NCBI GenBank assembly: GCA_965219485.1
Contig: OZ244774.1
Span: 1-64,000, forward strand
Source of the DNA: UBA8337 sp937907245
GTDB taxonomy: Bacteria > Pseudomonadota > Alphaproteobacteria > RS24
DNA length: 64,000 bases
Direction of reading: 5' to 3'
This document shows positions 6,248 to 14,905 of this stretch, one piece after another. Positions within the stretch are counted from its first letter, which is position 1; each line of letters begins with the position of its first letter. Under the pieces are notes generated by a model. It did no database searches, was not told where the DNA came from, and saw nothing but the letters and a program-made list of their open reading frames with translations. The translations under genes and the position numbers were made by a program.

Positions 6248-8836
6248 ATGTCGCGTTACGACCCATCCGAGCATGAGGCCGATTGGCAATCCGCTTGGGA
6301 GGCAGCCGATTGTTTTGCTGCGGAAGATATTGATGGCGGGAAACCCAAATATTATGTCCTAGAAATGTTTCCCTATCCTTCGGGGCGCATTCATATGGGC
6401 CATGTGCGCAATTATGCGATGGGCGATGTCGTGGCACGGTTTAAAAAAGCCCAAGGCTTTAATGTGTTGCACCCGATGGGTTGGGACGCGTTTGGTATGC
6501 CGGCTGAAAATGCGGCGATGGAAAAGAACACCCATCCCGGCACTTGGACCTATGAAAATATTGATGCCATGCGCGCCCAGCTTAAAAAGCTTGGCCTATC
6601 GATTGACTGGGCGCGTGAATTTGCAACATGTGACCCAACCTATTATGCCCATGAACAAGCCATGTTTCTTGATTTCCTCGATGCCGACCTTGTTGACCGT
6701 CGCGAAAGCTTGGTCAATTGGGATCCGGTAGACCAAACGGTTTTGGCCAATGAGCAAGTCATTGATGGCAAAGGCTGGCGCTCCGGTGCGGCCGTGGAAC
6801 AAAGAAAACTAACCCAATGGTTTTTGAAAATCTCCGAGCACGCCGGAGACTTATTGGACGCATTAGATGGCCTAGACCGTTGGCCCGAAAAAGTGCGCAC
6901 CATGCAGGCCAATTGGATTGGTCGCTCAGAAGGCTTGTCGTTCCCTTTTGAACTCGACACGCCGACCGCTGGTTTCGAAACCTTGGAAGTTTACACCACC
7001 CGACCCGACACGCTGTATGGCGCAAGCTTTTGTGCCATTTCGCCCGACCACCCATTGTCGATTGAATTGGCGGAAAACAATTCTGAGTTAGCCGCCTTTC
7101 GCGCCGAATGCGCCAGTCGCGGGACCTCGGAAGTCGATATTGAGGCCGGCGAAAAGCTAGGCCACGATACGGGGCTGCGGGTAAAACACCCACTAGACGA
7201 AACCTGGCTTTTGCCCGTCTATGTAGCGAATTTTGTGCTGATGGGCTATGGCACGGGCGCTATTTTTGCTTGCCCCGCGCATGACCAGCGCGATTTAGAT
7301 TTCGCCCTAAAATACGGGCTGCCTGTGCGCACAGTCGTGCGGCCAAAAGATCAGCCCGATTTCGAAGTGACCAATACGGCCTTTGCCGGCGTAACCGCCC
7401 AAGACGGTGTCATGGTAGGCTCCGGCCCGCTAGATGGCATGAGCCCCAAGGCGGCGAGTGATAAAATCATCGCTCAATTTGAGGCCGAGAACAAAGGCCA
7501 TCGCAAAGTCAATTTCCGGCTTCGGGACTGGGGTATTTCGCGCCAACGCTATTGGGGTTGCCCGATACCTATGGTGATTTGTGAGGCTTGCGGAACTGTG
7601 CCCGTCCCGCGCGAGCAATTGCCCGTGGTGCTGCCTGACGATATTAGCTTCGACAAACCCGGCAATCCGCTCGACCATCACCCGAGCTGGAAGCATGTGG
7701 CGTGTCCGTCTTGTGGCCAAGCGGCAACACGCGAGACCGATACATTTGACACATTTATGGACAGCAGTTGGTATTTCGCGCGCTTTGCTGGCCTGAGCGA
7801 CGACAGCCCGACCGACCGCAAGGCCGTCGATCATTGGCTGCCCGTCGACCAATATATTGGTGGTATTGAGCACGCGATTTTGCACCTACTTTATGCGCGC
7901 TTTTATTCGCGCGCTATGGAGAAGACCGGCCACCTAGGTGTTAAGGAGCCCTTCGACGGGCTGTTTACCCAAGGCATGGTGTGCCACGAGACCTATCGGG
8001 TTAAGGGCGACAAACAGGCGCCTTGGCTTTCGCCACAAGAAGTTACGCGCAGCGAGACAGGCGCCGTTTTAGCCAGTGATCCTTCGGTTGAGGTGAGCGT
8101 TGGCAGCATTGAAAAAATGTCCAAGTCGAAAAAGAATGTCGTCGACCCCGACGATATTATTGCGCGTTATGGCGCCGACACAGCGCGTTGGTTTATGTTG
8201 TCGGACAGCCCGCCCGAACGAGATGTGCAGTGGACACAAGACGGCATCGAAGGCGCATGGCGATATGTCCAACGTGTATGGCGCTTGTTTGACGAGGCGC
8301 GTGGACTGGGACAAGCCGAAGAAGCACTGGCTGTGCCGACGGGTGAAGCGGCGCTAGACATTTATCGTGCAACCCAAACCGCCATCGACAAAATGACCCA
8401 AGACTTGGCGGGGCTGGGCTTTAACCGCGCCGTCGCACGCGCCTATGAGCTGACCAATGCGCTGTCTGCTTTTGAGGCCAAGACGCCAGAGGATACAAAT
8501 ACCTATCTTTATGGGCTCGCCAGATTGGCGCAATTGATCGGCCCGATGATGCCGCATTTGGCAGAAAGCGGCTGGAAGATTGTTGGCGGCAAAGGTCTTT
8601 TGGCGCAGGCCGCTTGGCCGAAGGCCGATATGAGTGTGCTGGCCAGAGATGAGATTTTGATGCCCATCCAGATTAATGGCAAGCGACGGGCGGAAATTAT
8701 GGTTCCGAAAGACGCCGATAACGCTATGATTGAAGCCTTGGTTCTGAAAGAGCCGCAGGTGGAGAAATTTGTCGATGGCAAGCCGATTAAGAAAACCATC
8801 ATTGTCCCTGGCCGGATTATTAACCTTGTTATCTAA
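6248..8836 (+). CDS. leuS: Leucyl-tRNA synthetase
   Basis: An 862-residue class I aminoacyl-tRNA synthetase that charges tRNA-Leu. The HIGH motif is HMGH at residues 49-52 within PYPSGRIHMGHVRNY; the KMSKS loop is at residues 623-627. Between them lie the CP1 editing domain and the zinc-binding-like CP insert (CEACGTVPVP ... CPSCGQ). The C-terminal anticodon-binding region and the LeuRS-specific tail (PIQINGKRRAEI) are complete. Length is normal for bacterial LeuRS. The ATG at 6248 follows GGAG. It forms the head of a leuS-lptE-holA operon, as in many alphaproteobacteria. Confidence 0.97.
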   Translation: MSRYDPSEHEADWQSAWEAADCFAAEDIDGGKPKYYVLEMFPYPSGRIHMGHVRNYAMGDVVARFKKAQGFNVLHPMGWDAFGMPAENAAMEKNTHPGTWTYENIDAMRAQLKKLGLSIDWAREFATCDPTYYAHEQAMFLDFLDADLVDRRESLVNWDPVDQTVLANEQVIDGKGWRSGAAVEQRKLTQWFLKISEHAGDLLDALDGLDRWPEKVRTMQANWIGRSEGLSFPFELDTPTAGFETLEVYTTRPDTLYGASFCAISPDHPLSIELAENNSELAAFRAECASRGTSEVDIEAGEKLGHDTGLRVKHPLDETWLLPVYVANFVLMGYGTGAIFACPAHDQRDLDFALKYGLPVRTVVRPKDQPDFEVTNTAFAGVTAQDGVMVGSGPLDGMSPKAASDKIIAQFEAENKGHRKVNFRLRDWGISRQRYWGCPIPMVICEACGTVPVPREQLPVVLPDDISFDKPGNPLDHHPSWKHVACPSCGQAATRETDTFDTFMDSSWYFARFAGLSDDSPTDRKAVDHWLPVDQYIGGIEHAILHLLYARFYSRAMEKTGHLGVKEPFDGLFTQGMVCHETYRVKGDKQAPWLSPQEVTRSETGAVLASDPSVEVSVGSIEKMSKSKKNVVDPDDIIARYGADTARWFMLSDSPPERDVQWTQDGIEGAWRYVQRVWRLFDEARGLGQAEEALAVPTGEAALDIYRATQTAIDKMTQDLAGLGFNRAVARAYELTNALSAFEAKTPEDTNTYLYGLARLAQLIGPMMPHLAESGWKIVGGKGLLAQAAWPKADMSVLARDEILMPIQINGKRRAEIMVPKDADNAMIEALVLKEPQVEKFVDGKPIKKTIIVPGRIINLVI

Positions 8837-8840
8837 CCGA

Positions 8841-9338
8841 GTGAGCCGAGCTGTTTTGGTCGTCTCGATGGCCAGCGTCTTGCTCGGGGCTTGCGGGTTT
8901 GAGCCTGTCTACCGGTTCGACAATTTACGCGCAGATATTCTATCCAGCCTAGACGTTCCAGACAGTCGGTTGGGCCGTCAGCTCAAACGCGCCTTGCGCG
9001 GTCGCATGAGCACCACGCCCAATGCACCCTGGTCTGCCAGCGTGGAGCTAATCGAAACCCGCGAGAATATGCAGCTCGACAGTCAAGGCGTGGCCCAACG
9101 CGCGCGCCTAACCCATAAACTAAACCTTACCCTGCGCGCGCGCAGCGATGGCAAAACCCGCCGTGTGGTTTTTGAAGAAGAGCAATTTCTAACCCGCAGC
9201 GAAAGCGGGGCCGATGAGGTGGCTCGCGTAAGAGCCTTGCGCACGCTTGCCATTCAGGGCTTGACCGACAAGCTAGCGAATTTTTTACAAACACTGGCGC
9301 CAACCGAAACCAAGTCAGCCGCCGAGATAGGCCGATGA
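8841..9338 (+). CDS. lptE: LPS assembly lipoprotein LptE
   Basis: A 165-residue lipoprotein in the usual place between leuS and holA. A short signal sequence ends in the lipobox LLGAC, followed by GFEPVY, the typical N-terminus of mature alphaproteobacterial LptE. LptE plugs and helps assemble the LptD translocon that places LPS in the outer leaflet. Start choice: GTG at 8841, four bases after the leuS stop, gives a compact signal peptide; an ATG at 8775 inside leuS has a GGAG upstream and would add 22 residues. The 3' end overlaps holA by four bases (ATGA). Confidence 0.85.
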   Translation: MSRAVLVVSMASVLLGACGFEPVYRFDNLRADILSSLDVPDSRLGRQLKRALRGRMSTTPNAPWSASVELIETRENMQLDSQGVAQRARLTHKLNLTLRARSDGKTRRVVFEEEQFLTRSESGADEVARVRALRTLAIQGLTDKLANFLQTLAPTETKSAAEIGR

Positions 9339-10393
9339 AATTACAGGCCTATAAAGTTGATGCCTATGTGGCAGCCCTTAAAGCCAACTCGGCGCCGGCA
9401 CTGATTTTAATTTATGGGACCGATCAGGGTGGGGTGCGCGAAACCTCAAAAACAGTTCTGAAGCGGTTTTTGGGCAAAGACTATGATCCGCTTCAATATG
9501 TTTCCCTGCCAGACACTCAATTAGCTGGCCAAGCTGGTTTGCTGGCAGATGAAGCGGCCGCCATGCCCATGTTTGGGGATGAAAAAATCATCGTCGTTCG
9601 CGGCGGCGGAGGCGCAACTCCAGAGGCGGCACGGCTATATTTAGAAACCCTAAAGAAGACCGCCACACAGGCGAGCCTTGTGGTTATTGAGGCTGGCAAT
9701 CTAAAGCCATCTTCTCCGCTTCGTAAATTGGCCGAGAAAGACGACCGCGCCATGGCGCTTCCTTGCTATGAATTAGAGGCGCGCGATATCTCTCAGCTGG
9801 CACGGGGTTTCATGGAAAAAGAAAACTACCGCATAGAAGCCCAAGCGCTCGACATGCTGACGGCACGACTGGCCACCGATCGCGGAATTATTCAACGCGA
9901 GCTCGAGCGTTTGGTTTTGTTCAAAGGCCCGCTAAAGAAGAATGACCCCACGGGCATAATAACCGCTGAGGATGTGGATCTGGCTCTGGGCGATCAGACG
10001 CAGGCGGGTTTTGACAAGCTGATTGATAACGTTGCGCTGGGGCATTTGGATGCCGCTGATCGCGCCGTTGCTCGCTTAAGCGAGGCTGGAACGCCGACTG
10101 CCGTCGCCTTGGGGCCAGTGCGAACCCATTTTCAAACTTTGCATTTGGCGCTCGCCATGATTGAAAAAGGCACGCCGCAAGCTCAAGCGTTAAGCGCTTT
10201 CAAACCGCCGTTGCATTTTCGTCGTAAGCCCAAGGTCGAGCAGCAATTGCAAATGTGGTCGGCCAGAAAATGCGCCCGAGCCCTGTCCATTTTAAACGAA
10301 GCCGAAACCGCGTGTCGCGGCGCGGCGCCTGGACTATCGCAGGCACAAGCGGGCCAAGCTCTCTTGCGCATTACCCGCGCAGCCAAACTTTAG
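9335..10393 (+). CDS. holA: DNA polymerase III subunit delta
   Basis: A 352-residue delta subunit, the clamp-loader wrench that opens the beta clamp. The N-terminus has LILIYGTDQGGVRETS, corresponding to the AAA-like first domain of HolA (with no functional Walker A, as expected for delta). The middle has ITAEDVDLALGDQ, and the C-terminal collar domain includes HFRRKPKVEQQLQMW, a region conserved in alphaproteobacterial HolA. Translation is coupled to lptE through the ATGA overlap. It ends three bases before the parB stop codon on the other strand, so the two transcripts converge. Confidence 0.93.
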   Translation: MKLQAYKVDAYVAALKANSAPALILIYGTDQGGVRETSKTVLKRFLGKDYDPLQYVSLPDTQLAGQAGLLADEAAAMPMFGDEKIIVVRGGGGATPEAARLYLETLKKTATQASLVVIEAGNLKPSSPLRKLAEKDDRAMALPCYELEARDISQLARGFMEKENYRIEAQALDMLTARLATDRGIIQRELERLVLFKGPLKKNDPTGIITAEDVDLALGDQTQAGFDKLIDNVALGHLDAADRAVARLSEAGTPTAVALGPVRTHFQTLHLALAMIEKGTPQAQALSAFKPPLHFRRKPKVEQQLQMWSARKCARALSILNEAETACRGAAPGLSQAQAGQALLRITRAAKL

Positions 10394-10396
10394 ATA

Positions 10397-11341
10397 TTAA
10401 GAACCAATGAGTTTGGTCACCAAAGCGTCTAGCTGGTCGAGAGATTTATAGTCCACCCGAACAAAGCCGCCTTTATTATCGCCCTTATCTTCTATTGAAA
10501 CGCGCAGACCCAGATTATCTGTGATGGTTTTTTCTAACGCGCGCGTATCGGCATTTTTAGGCTCCGCCGCAGGCGCCCCTTTGGCACGAGGGCGCGAGCC
10601 ATCTTTATCCGAATTCGCCAGAGCCTCAACAGCGCGTACGCTTAAGCCTTCTGCCTGTATCTTTTTCACCAAAGCCGCGGCATTGGAAACGCCCAAAAGG
10701 GCGCGGGCATGGCCCATGGAAATCGTGCCCTCCACCAAGGCTTTGCGTACGGCGTCTGGGGCGCCTGTGAGGCGCAATAAGTTGGCAATATGGCTACGGC
10801 TTTTACCAATCGTCTCTGCTAGCTCTGCTTGGGTATAGGCAAAATCATCTATAAGCCGTTGATATCCCTCAGCTTCTTCGATTGGGTTTAAGTCCGAGCG
10901 CTGCACATTCTCAATGATACCAATCTCAAGCGCGGTCACATCATTGATGTCTTGCACGATAACGGGCACTTGATGCAGCTTTGCTTTCTGGGCAGCACGC
11001 CAGCGTCTTTCGCCGGCGATAATTTCAAATTGTCCGTCGTCTCCCGCGACAGGGCGCACCAAGAGAGGTTGCAAAATGCCAGACTTTTCGACCGATGCGA
11101 CCAGCGTGGCCAGCTCGGCTTCGTCGAAATTTTTGCGGGGTTGAAACTTGCCCGGCTGCAATTGGTCGACACCGAGGTAGCTCAAGCCATCCCCGGTTTG
11201 CGTTTGCTTGGCCCCCACTGGCTTGGCAAGACCCGATGAAGCAGATGGCGTTTGGGGCGCTTGCTCCACCACTGCCTGTTTTGCTGTTTCCCCAATAAGA
11301 GCCGATAGGCCCCGGCCTAGCCCGCGTTTTTTATCACTCAT
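10397..11341 (-). CDS. parB: Chromosome partitioning protein ParB
   Basis: A 314-residue ParB/Spo0J protein. The N-terminus carries RGLGRGLSALIG, the usual ParA-interaction segment. The CTP-binding ParB/Srx domain includes LVRPV and GERRWRAA, followed by ENVQRSDLNPIEEAEGYQRL and the helix-turn-helix QAELAETIGKSRSHIANLLRL, then a C-terminal dimer domain. It loads as a CTP-gated sliding clamp at parS; two parS sites are present at 12805 and 14874. The ATG at 11341 has AAGGGG upstream. It overlaps the parA 3' end by eight bases, so parAB are one transcript. Confidence 0.96.
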   Translation of the reverse strand: MSDKKRGLGRGLSALIGETAKQAVVEQAPQTPSASSGLAKPVGAKQTQTGDGLSYLGVDQLQPGKFQPRKNFDEAELATLVASVEKSGILQPLLVRPVAGDDGQFEIIAGERRWRAAQKAKLHQVPVIVQDINDVTALEIGIIENVQRSDLNPIEEAEGYQRLIDDFAYTQAELAETIGKSRSHIANLLRLTGAPDAVRKALVEGTISMGHARALLGVSNAAALVKKIQAEGLSVRAVEALANSDKDGSRPRAKGAPAAEPKNADTRALEKTITDNLGLRVSIEDKGDNKGGFVRVDYKSLDQLDALVTKLIGS

Positions 11342-12161
11342 GCGATCCCCTTGGCGCGTGCACATAGCTGCGCTCTCTTTGAATAAGTTCCGACGCTAAT
11401 TTCATATAGGCCTGCGACCCGCTGCACTTGTGGTCGTATAGCAAGGCTGGCTTGCCAAAGCTTGGCGCTTCGGATACGCGCACATTGCGCGGAATAATTG
11501 TCTCATAAACCAAGCTTTCAAAATGCCCGCGCACGTCATCTTCCACTTGGGTCGACAGGTTATTGCGCGCGTCATACATGGTCAGCACAATGCCTTGGAT
11601 ATCCAGCGAAGCATTCAGACTATCTTTCACTTGCTCAATCGTGTGCAACAATTGGCTTAAGCCCTCAAGCGCAAAGAACTCGCATTGCAGCGGCACTAAA
11701 ACAGATTGCGCGGCCACCATGGCGTTCAAAGTCAGCATATTGAGCGACGGCGGGCAATCGATGAAAACATAGGCGTAATCTTTGCCCACCCCAGCTGCAA
11801 AAGTTTCCAGCTCATCTTTGAGGCGATGCAAGCGGCGCGGGTTTTCCGCAAGCTCTACTTCAACACCTAAAAGATCCATACTGGCTGGCACCAAATCTAA
11901 CCCCGGAACCACACTCGGCATAATGGCATCGCCAAGTGGCACCTCCCCAAGCAAAACTTCAAAGCTGGTGGTCTTGCGGGTTTCCCGGTCGACCCCCAAG
12001 CCCGTCGAGGCATTGCCCTGCGGGTCGAGATCGACCAAAAGCACTTTTTTTCCTATGGCGGCCAAAGCCGTACTTAGGTTTATCGCGGTGGTTGTTTTAC
12101 CAACGCCGCCCTTTTGGTTGGCCAAACAAATAAACCGAGGCATGTCGTTTTGCGAATTCAT
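11334..12161 (-). CDS. parA: Chromosome partitioning ATPase ParA
   Basis: A 275-residue deviant Walker-A ATPase. The signature KGGVGKTTTAINLSTALA lies near residue 16, followed by LLVDLDPQGNAS (Walker A') and FIDCPPSLNMLTLNAM (Walker B). It drives segregation of ParB-parS complexes along the nucleoid. The start may be the ATG at 12161 or at 12143; the Shine-Dalgarno is weak for both. It lies 43 bp after the rsmG stop in the order rsmG-parA-parB common in bacteria. Confidence 0.96.
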   Translation of the reverse strand: MNSQNDMPRFICLANQKGGVGKTTTAINLSTALAAIGKKVLLVDLDPQGNASTGLGVDRETRKTTSFEVLLGEVPLGDAIMPSVVPGLDLVPASMDLLGVEVELAENPRRLHRLKDELETFAAGVGKDYAYVFIDCPPSLNMLTLNAMVAAQSVLVPLQCEFFALEGLSQLLHTIEQVKDSLNASLDIQGIVLTMYDARNNLSTQVEDDVRGHFESLVYETIIPRNVRVSEAPSFGKPALLYDHKCSGSQAYMKLASELIQRERSYVHAPRGSHE

Positions 12162-12204
12162 CAGGGTGTTTTTCTCCAAAAAGCGGCTGCTTTGGCTGTT
12201 TCGC

Positions 12205-12870
12205 CTAACGCGCCGCCAAGGCTTTTACTTCAATCAATCGCGCTTGCGCATCGGTACGGCTTTCATGCGCAATGGTCTCAAGTGTCCAATATTGTGCGGC
12301 TTGCGTCAATTCTTCTTGCCAATCTCGTCCCTTATGCAGGAGCGCAATTGTGGATGGATTGAAAAACGGCGCCATCAGCCCAGCCAAACCCTCCATTGAG
12401 GCCAAAGCCCGAGCTGTAATCACATCAACTTGCGCCAATTCCGCTGGCAAATTATCGCTCAGCGCCTCAATGCGCATATGGTGAACGGTCGCCGGTGCGC
12501 CCGTATCGCGCAAAACCGCGCGCAGAAAGCTCACTTTTTTGCGATCACTTTCCACCAAATGCACGTGGCTGAGCGGCACCTCTTGCGGCTTACCAGCCAA
12601 TAGAATGGCCAGAACCAAACCTGGAAACCCCGCGCCGCTGCCAATATCTAGCCACGTTCGTGCTGAATTTGGGGCCAAGGTCAAAATCTGTGCGCAGTCC
12701 GCCACGTGACGGTGCCAGTATTGCGCCAAAGTAGAGGGCCCAACCAGATTAACGGACTTCTGCCACTTGCCCAATAAGGCTTGGTAGGTGGTCAGATGCA
12801 TCATTGTTTCACGTGAAACATTGAACTGGCGGGCAAAATCCTGAGCGTCCATATCCGCACCCGCAGTCAT
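12205..12870 (-). CDS. rsmG: 16S rRNA (guanine-527-N7)-methyltransferase RsmG
   Basis: A 221-residue SAM-dependent methyltransferase (formerly GidB) acting on G527 of 16S rRNA. Motif I is WLDIGSGAGFPGL; ESDRKKVSFLRAV and ITARALASMEGL follow. I prefer the ATG at 12870 because GGAGG lies just upstream, although in-frame ATGs exist to 12888. A perfect parS site lies within its N-terminal codons and is read as NVSRET, so DNA-site and protein constraints overlap. It follows mnmG by about 40 bp. Confidence 0.94.
   Translation of the reverse strand: MTAGADMDAQDFARQFNVSRETMMHLTTYQALLGKWQKSVNLVGPSTLAQYWHRHVADCAQILTLAPNSARTWLDIGSGAGFPGLVLAILLAGKPQEVPLSHVHLVESDRKKVSFLRAVLRDTGAPATVHHMRIEALSDNLPAELAQVDVITARALASMEGLAGLMAPFFNPSTIALLHKGRDWQEELTQAAQYWTLETIAHESRTDAQARLIEVKALAAR
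12805..12820. promoter_or_regulatory. parS site (ParB binding), inside rsmG
   Basis: A perfect 16-bp palindrome TGTTTCACGTGAAACA, the consensus bacterial parS. It lies in the rsmG coding region, less than 1.5 kb from parB. Confidence 0.93.
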
Positions 12871-12911
12871 CTGCGCCTCCATGTGCATATTTTGGGCGTA
12901 TCGCGCACCGC

Positions 12912-14807
12912 TTATTTCTCTGCCGATTTGGCAACGCTGCGCTGGTTTTTGCGCGCATGGTGCAACAAAAGGGTCAAAGCCGCCGGAGTCATTCCGTCCA
13001 TTCGCGCCGCTTGTCCAAGGGTTACAGGTCGCGCAGCTGCTAATTTCTGGCGCACTTCTGTCGCCATGCCTTCGAGCGCCAAATAGTCCATATCCGTCGG
13101 GAGGCTTAGAGCTTCATCGCGGCGAAACGCGTCGATGTCCGCTTGCTGGCGATCTAGATAGCCCGCATATAGTGCATCGGTTTCGATTTGATTGCGAATA
13201 TCGCGCGACCACTCTCCCATCTCTGGCCAAACGGCCTGCAGGTCCATCCAGTCAATCGACGGGTAAGCCAACAGCTCGGTCATCGTGCGGCGCGTGCCAT
13301 CGGCGCGAATGTGCATGCCCTTTGTGCCCGCCTCATTCGGGGTCATCGTCCAGCTGGCCGCCTTTGTGCGGGCTTGCGTCAACTCCGCCATTTTAGCGCG
13401 AAAGGCTTTGGCGCGCTTTGGGCCAACGATACCGGCCGCTATACCTTTTTCCGTTAACCGCTGATCGGCATTATCGGCCCGCAAAGTAAGGCGATATTCC
13501 GCCCGCGCGGTAAACATGCGATACGGCTCGGAAACCCCCTTGGTAACCAAATCATCAATCATCACGCCGAGATAAGCTTCGGCCCGGTCAAAATAAACCG
13601 CATCTTGGCCCGCTGCTGCGCGCGCTGCATTTAGGCCCGCCACCAGCCCTTGGCCCGCCGCCTCTTCGTAGCCCGTGGTGCCATTAATTTGTCCGGCCAA
13701 ATATAACCCCGGCAAAGCCTTCAGCTCGAGGCTTGGCAATAGCGCCTTTGGATCCACATAGTCATACTCAATGGCATAGCCAGGACGAATAATTTTTACG
13801 TTCTCTAGGCCAACAATCGTGCGGATAAACCGGTCTTGCAGCTCGGCTGGCAGCGAAGTAGAGATGCCATTTGGATAGACCGTCGGGTCATCTAGCCCCT
13901 CCGGCTCTAGAAAAATCTGGTGGCTCTTGCGGTCTGGAAAGCGCGCCACTTTGTCTTCAATGGCGGGGCAATACCGTGGCCCCACGCCAGCAATCTGGCC
14001 CGAATAGACCGGAGATTGCAGAATGTTCTCTTCAATAATATCAAACGTCGCCTGATTGGTGTGCGTGATATAGCAAACCGTTTGTGGCACGATAATTTTC
14101 TCGGTTAAAAACGAAAAGGGTACCGGCTCTTCGTCAGCCGGCTGGGCTTCCAGTTTTTCTGTCGCAATGGTGCACCCATCCAGACGAGCGGGCGTGCCCG
14201 TTTTCATACGCCCCATCGTTAGGGCGCCAGTTTTTTCGGCCAATCCATAAAGTCGTTTGGAAAGCGTAATCGCGGGCGCCTCCCCATGGCGCCCAGCCGG
14301 CACTCGCTCTGTGCCAATGTGAATGATGCCATCTAAAAATGTGCCTGTCGTCAAAACCACGGCCGCCCCGCGATGGGTTTGGCCATCTTCGGTAATCACC
14401 CCACAAGCGCGCCCGTCTTCCACCAATACATCGTCAACAGGCTGTCCAAGCAGACTAAGGTTTTCGGTCTGCTCAATCGCGGCCCGCATGGCTTCGCGAT
14501 ATAATTTACGGTCGGCTTGTGTCCGCGGCCCATGCACGGCTGGCCCCTTGCGCCGATTGAGCAAGCGAAATTGAATGCCAGCCTGATCGGCCACTCGCCC
14601 CATCAGCCCATCGAGCGCATCGATTTCGCGCACCAAATGACCTTTGCCGACCCCGCCAATAGCAGGATTGCAAGACATCTCGCCGATGGTCTCTAGCTTA
14701 TGGGTAACCAAAAGCGTGCGCGCACCAAAGCGCGCAGCCGCCGCAGCCGCCTCGCAGCCTGCATGGCCGCCGCCAATAATAATAACATCCCAGTTCTTCT
14801 CGTGCAT
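12912..14807 (-). CDS. mnmG: tRNA uridine-5-carboxymethylaminomethyl modification enzyme MnmG
   Basis: A 631-residue FAD protein (GidA). The N-terminal Rossmann motif is VIIIGGGHAGCEAA; SCNPAIGGVGKGHLVREIDALDG and GPAVHGPRTQADRKLY follow, all diagnostic. The C-terminal helical domain is complete. With MnmE it installs the cmnm5 group at U34 of certain tRNAs, using methylene-THF, glycine and FAD/NADH. The ATG at 14807 follows GGGAGTG. The gene sits between two parS sites and next to its partner mnmE, an arrangement also seen near many origins. Confidence 0.97.
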   Translation of the reverse strand: MHEKNWDVIIIGGGHAGCEAAAAAARFGARTLLVTHKLETIGEMSCNPAIGGVGKGHLVREIDALDGLMGRVADQAGIQFRLLNRRKGPAVHGPRTQADRKLYREAMRAAIEQTENLSLLGQPVDDVLVEDGRACGVITEDGQTHRGAAVVLTTGTFLDGIIHIGTERVPAGRHGEAPAITLSKRLYGLAEKTGALTMGRMKTGTPARLDGCTIATEKLEAQPADEEPVPFSFLTEKIIVPQTVCYITHTNQATFDIIEENILQSPVYSGQIAGVGPRYCPAIEDKVARFPDRKSHQIFLEPEGLDDPTVYPNGISTSLPAELQDRFIRTIVGLENVKIIRPGYAIEYDYVDPKALLPSLELKALPGLYLAGQINGTTGYEEAAGQGLVAGLNAARAAAGQDAVYFDRAEAYLGVMIDDLVTKGVSEPYRMFTARAEYRLTLRADNADQRLTEKGIAAGIVGPKRAKAFRAKMAELTQARTKAASWTMTPNEAGTKGMHIRADGTRRTMTELLAYPSIDWMDLQAVWPEMGEWSRDIRNQIETDALYAGYLDRQQADIDAFRRDEALSLPTDMDYLALEGMATEVRQKLAAARPVTLGQAARMDGMTPAALTLLLHHARKNQRSVAKSAEK

Positions 14808-14873
14808 TTTCTGCACTCCCAAATGAAAAAGGTGTGAGGCCGCGTTGTACCGTGGCGACAAGGTCTAAGCAAG

Positions 14874-14889
14874 TGTTTCACGTGAAACA
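14874..14889. promoter_or_regulatory. parS site (ParB binding), between mnmG and mnmE
   Basis: A second perfect copy of TGTTTCACGTGAAACA, in the 98-bp gap between mnmG and mnmE, about 2.07 kb from the first site and 6.5 kb from the predicted origin. Confidence 0.93.
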
Positions 14890-14905
14890 TTATCACTGAA
14901 GCAGG

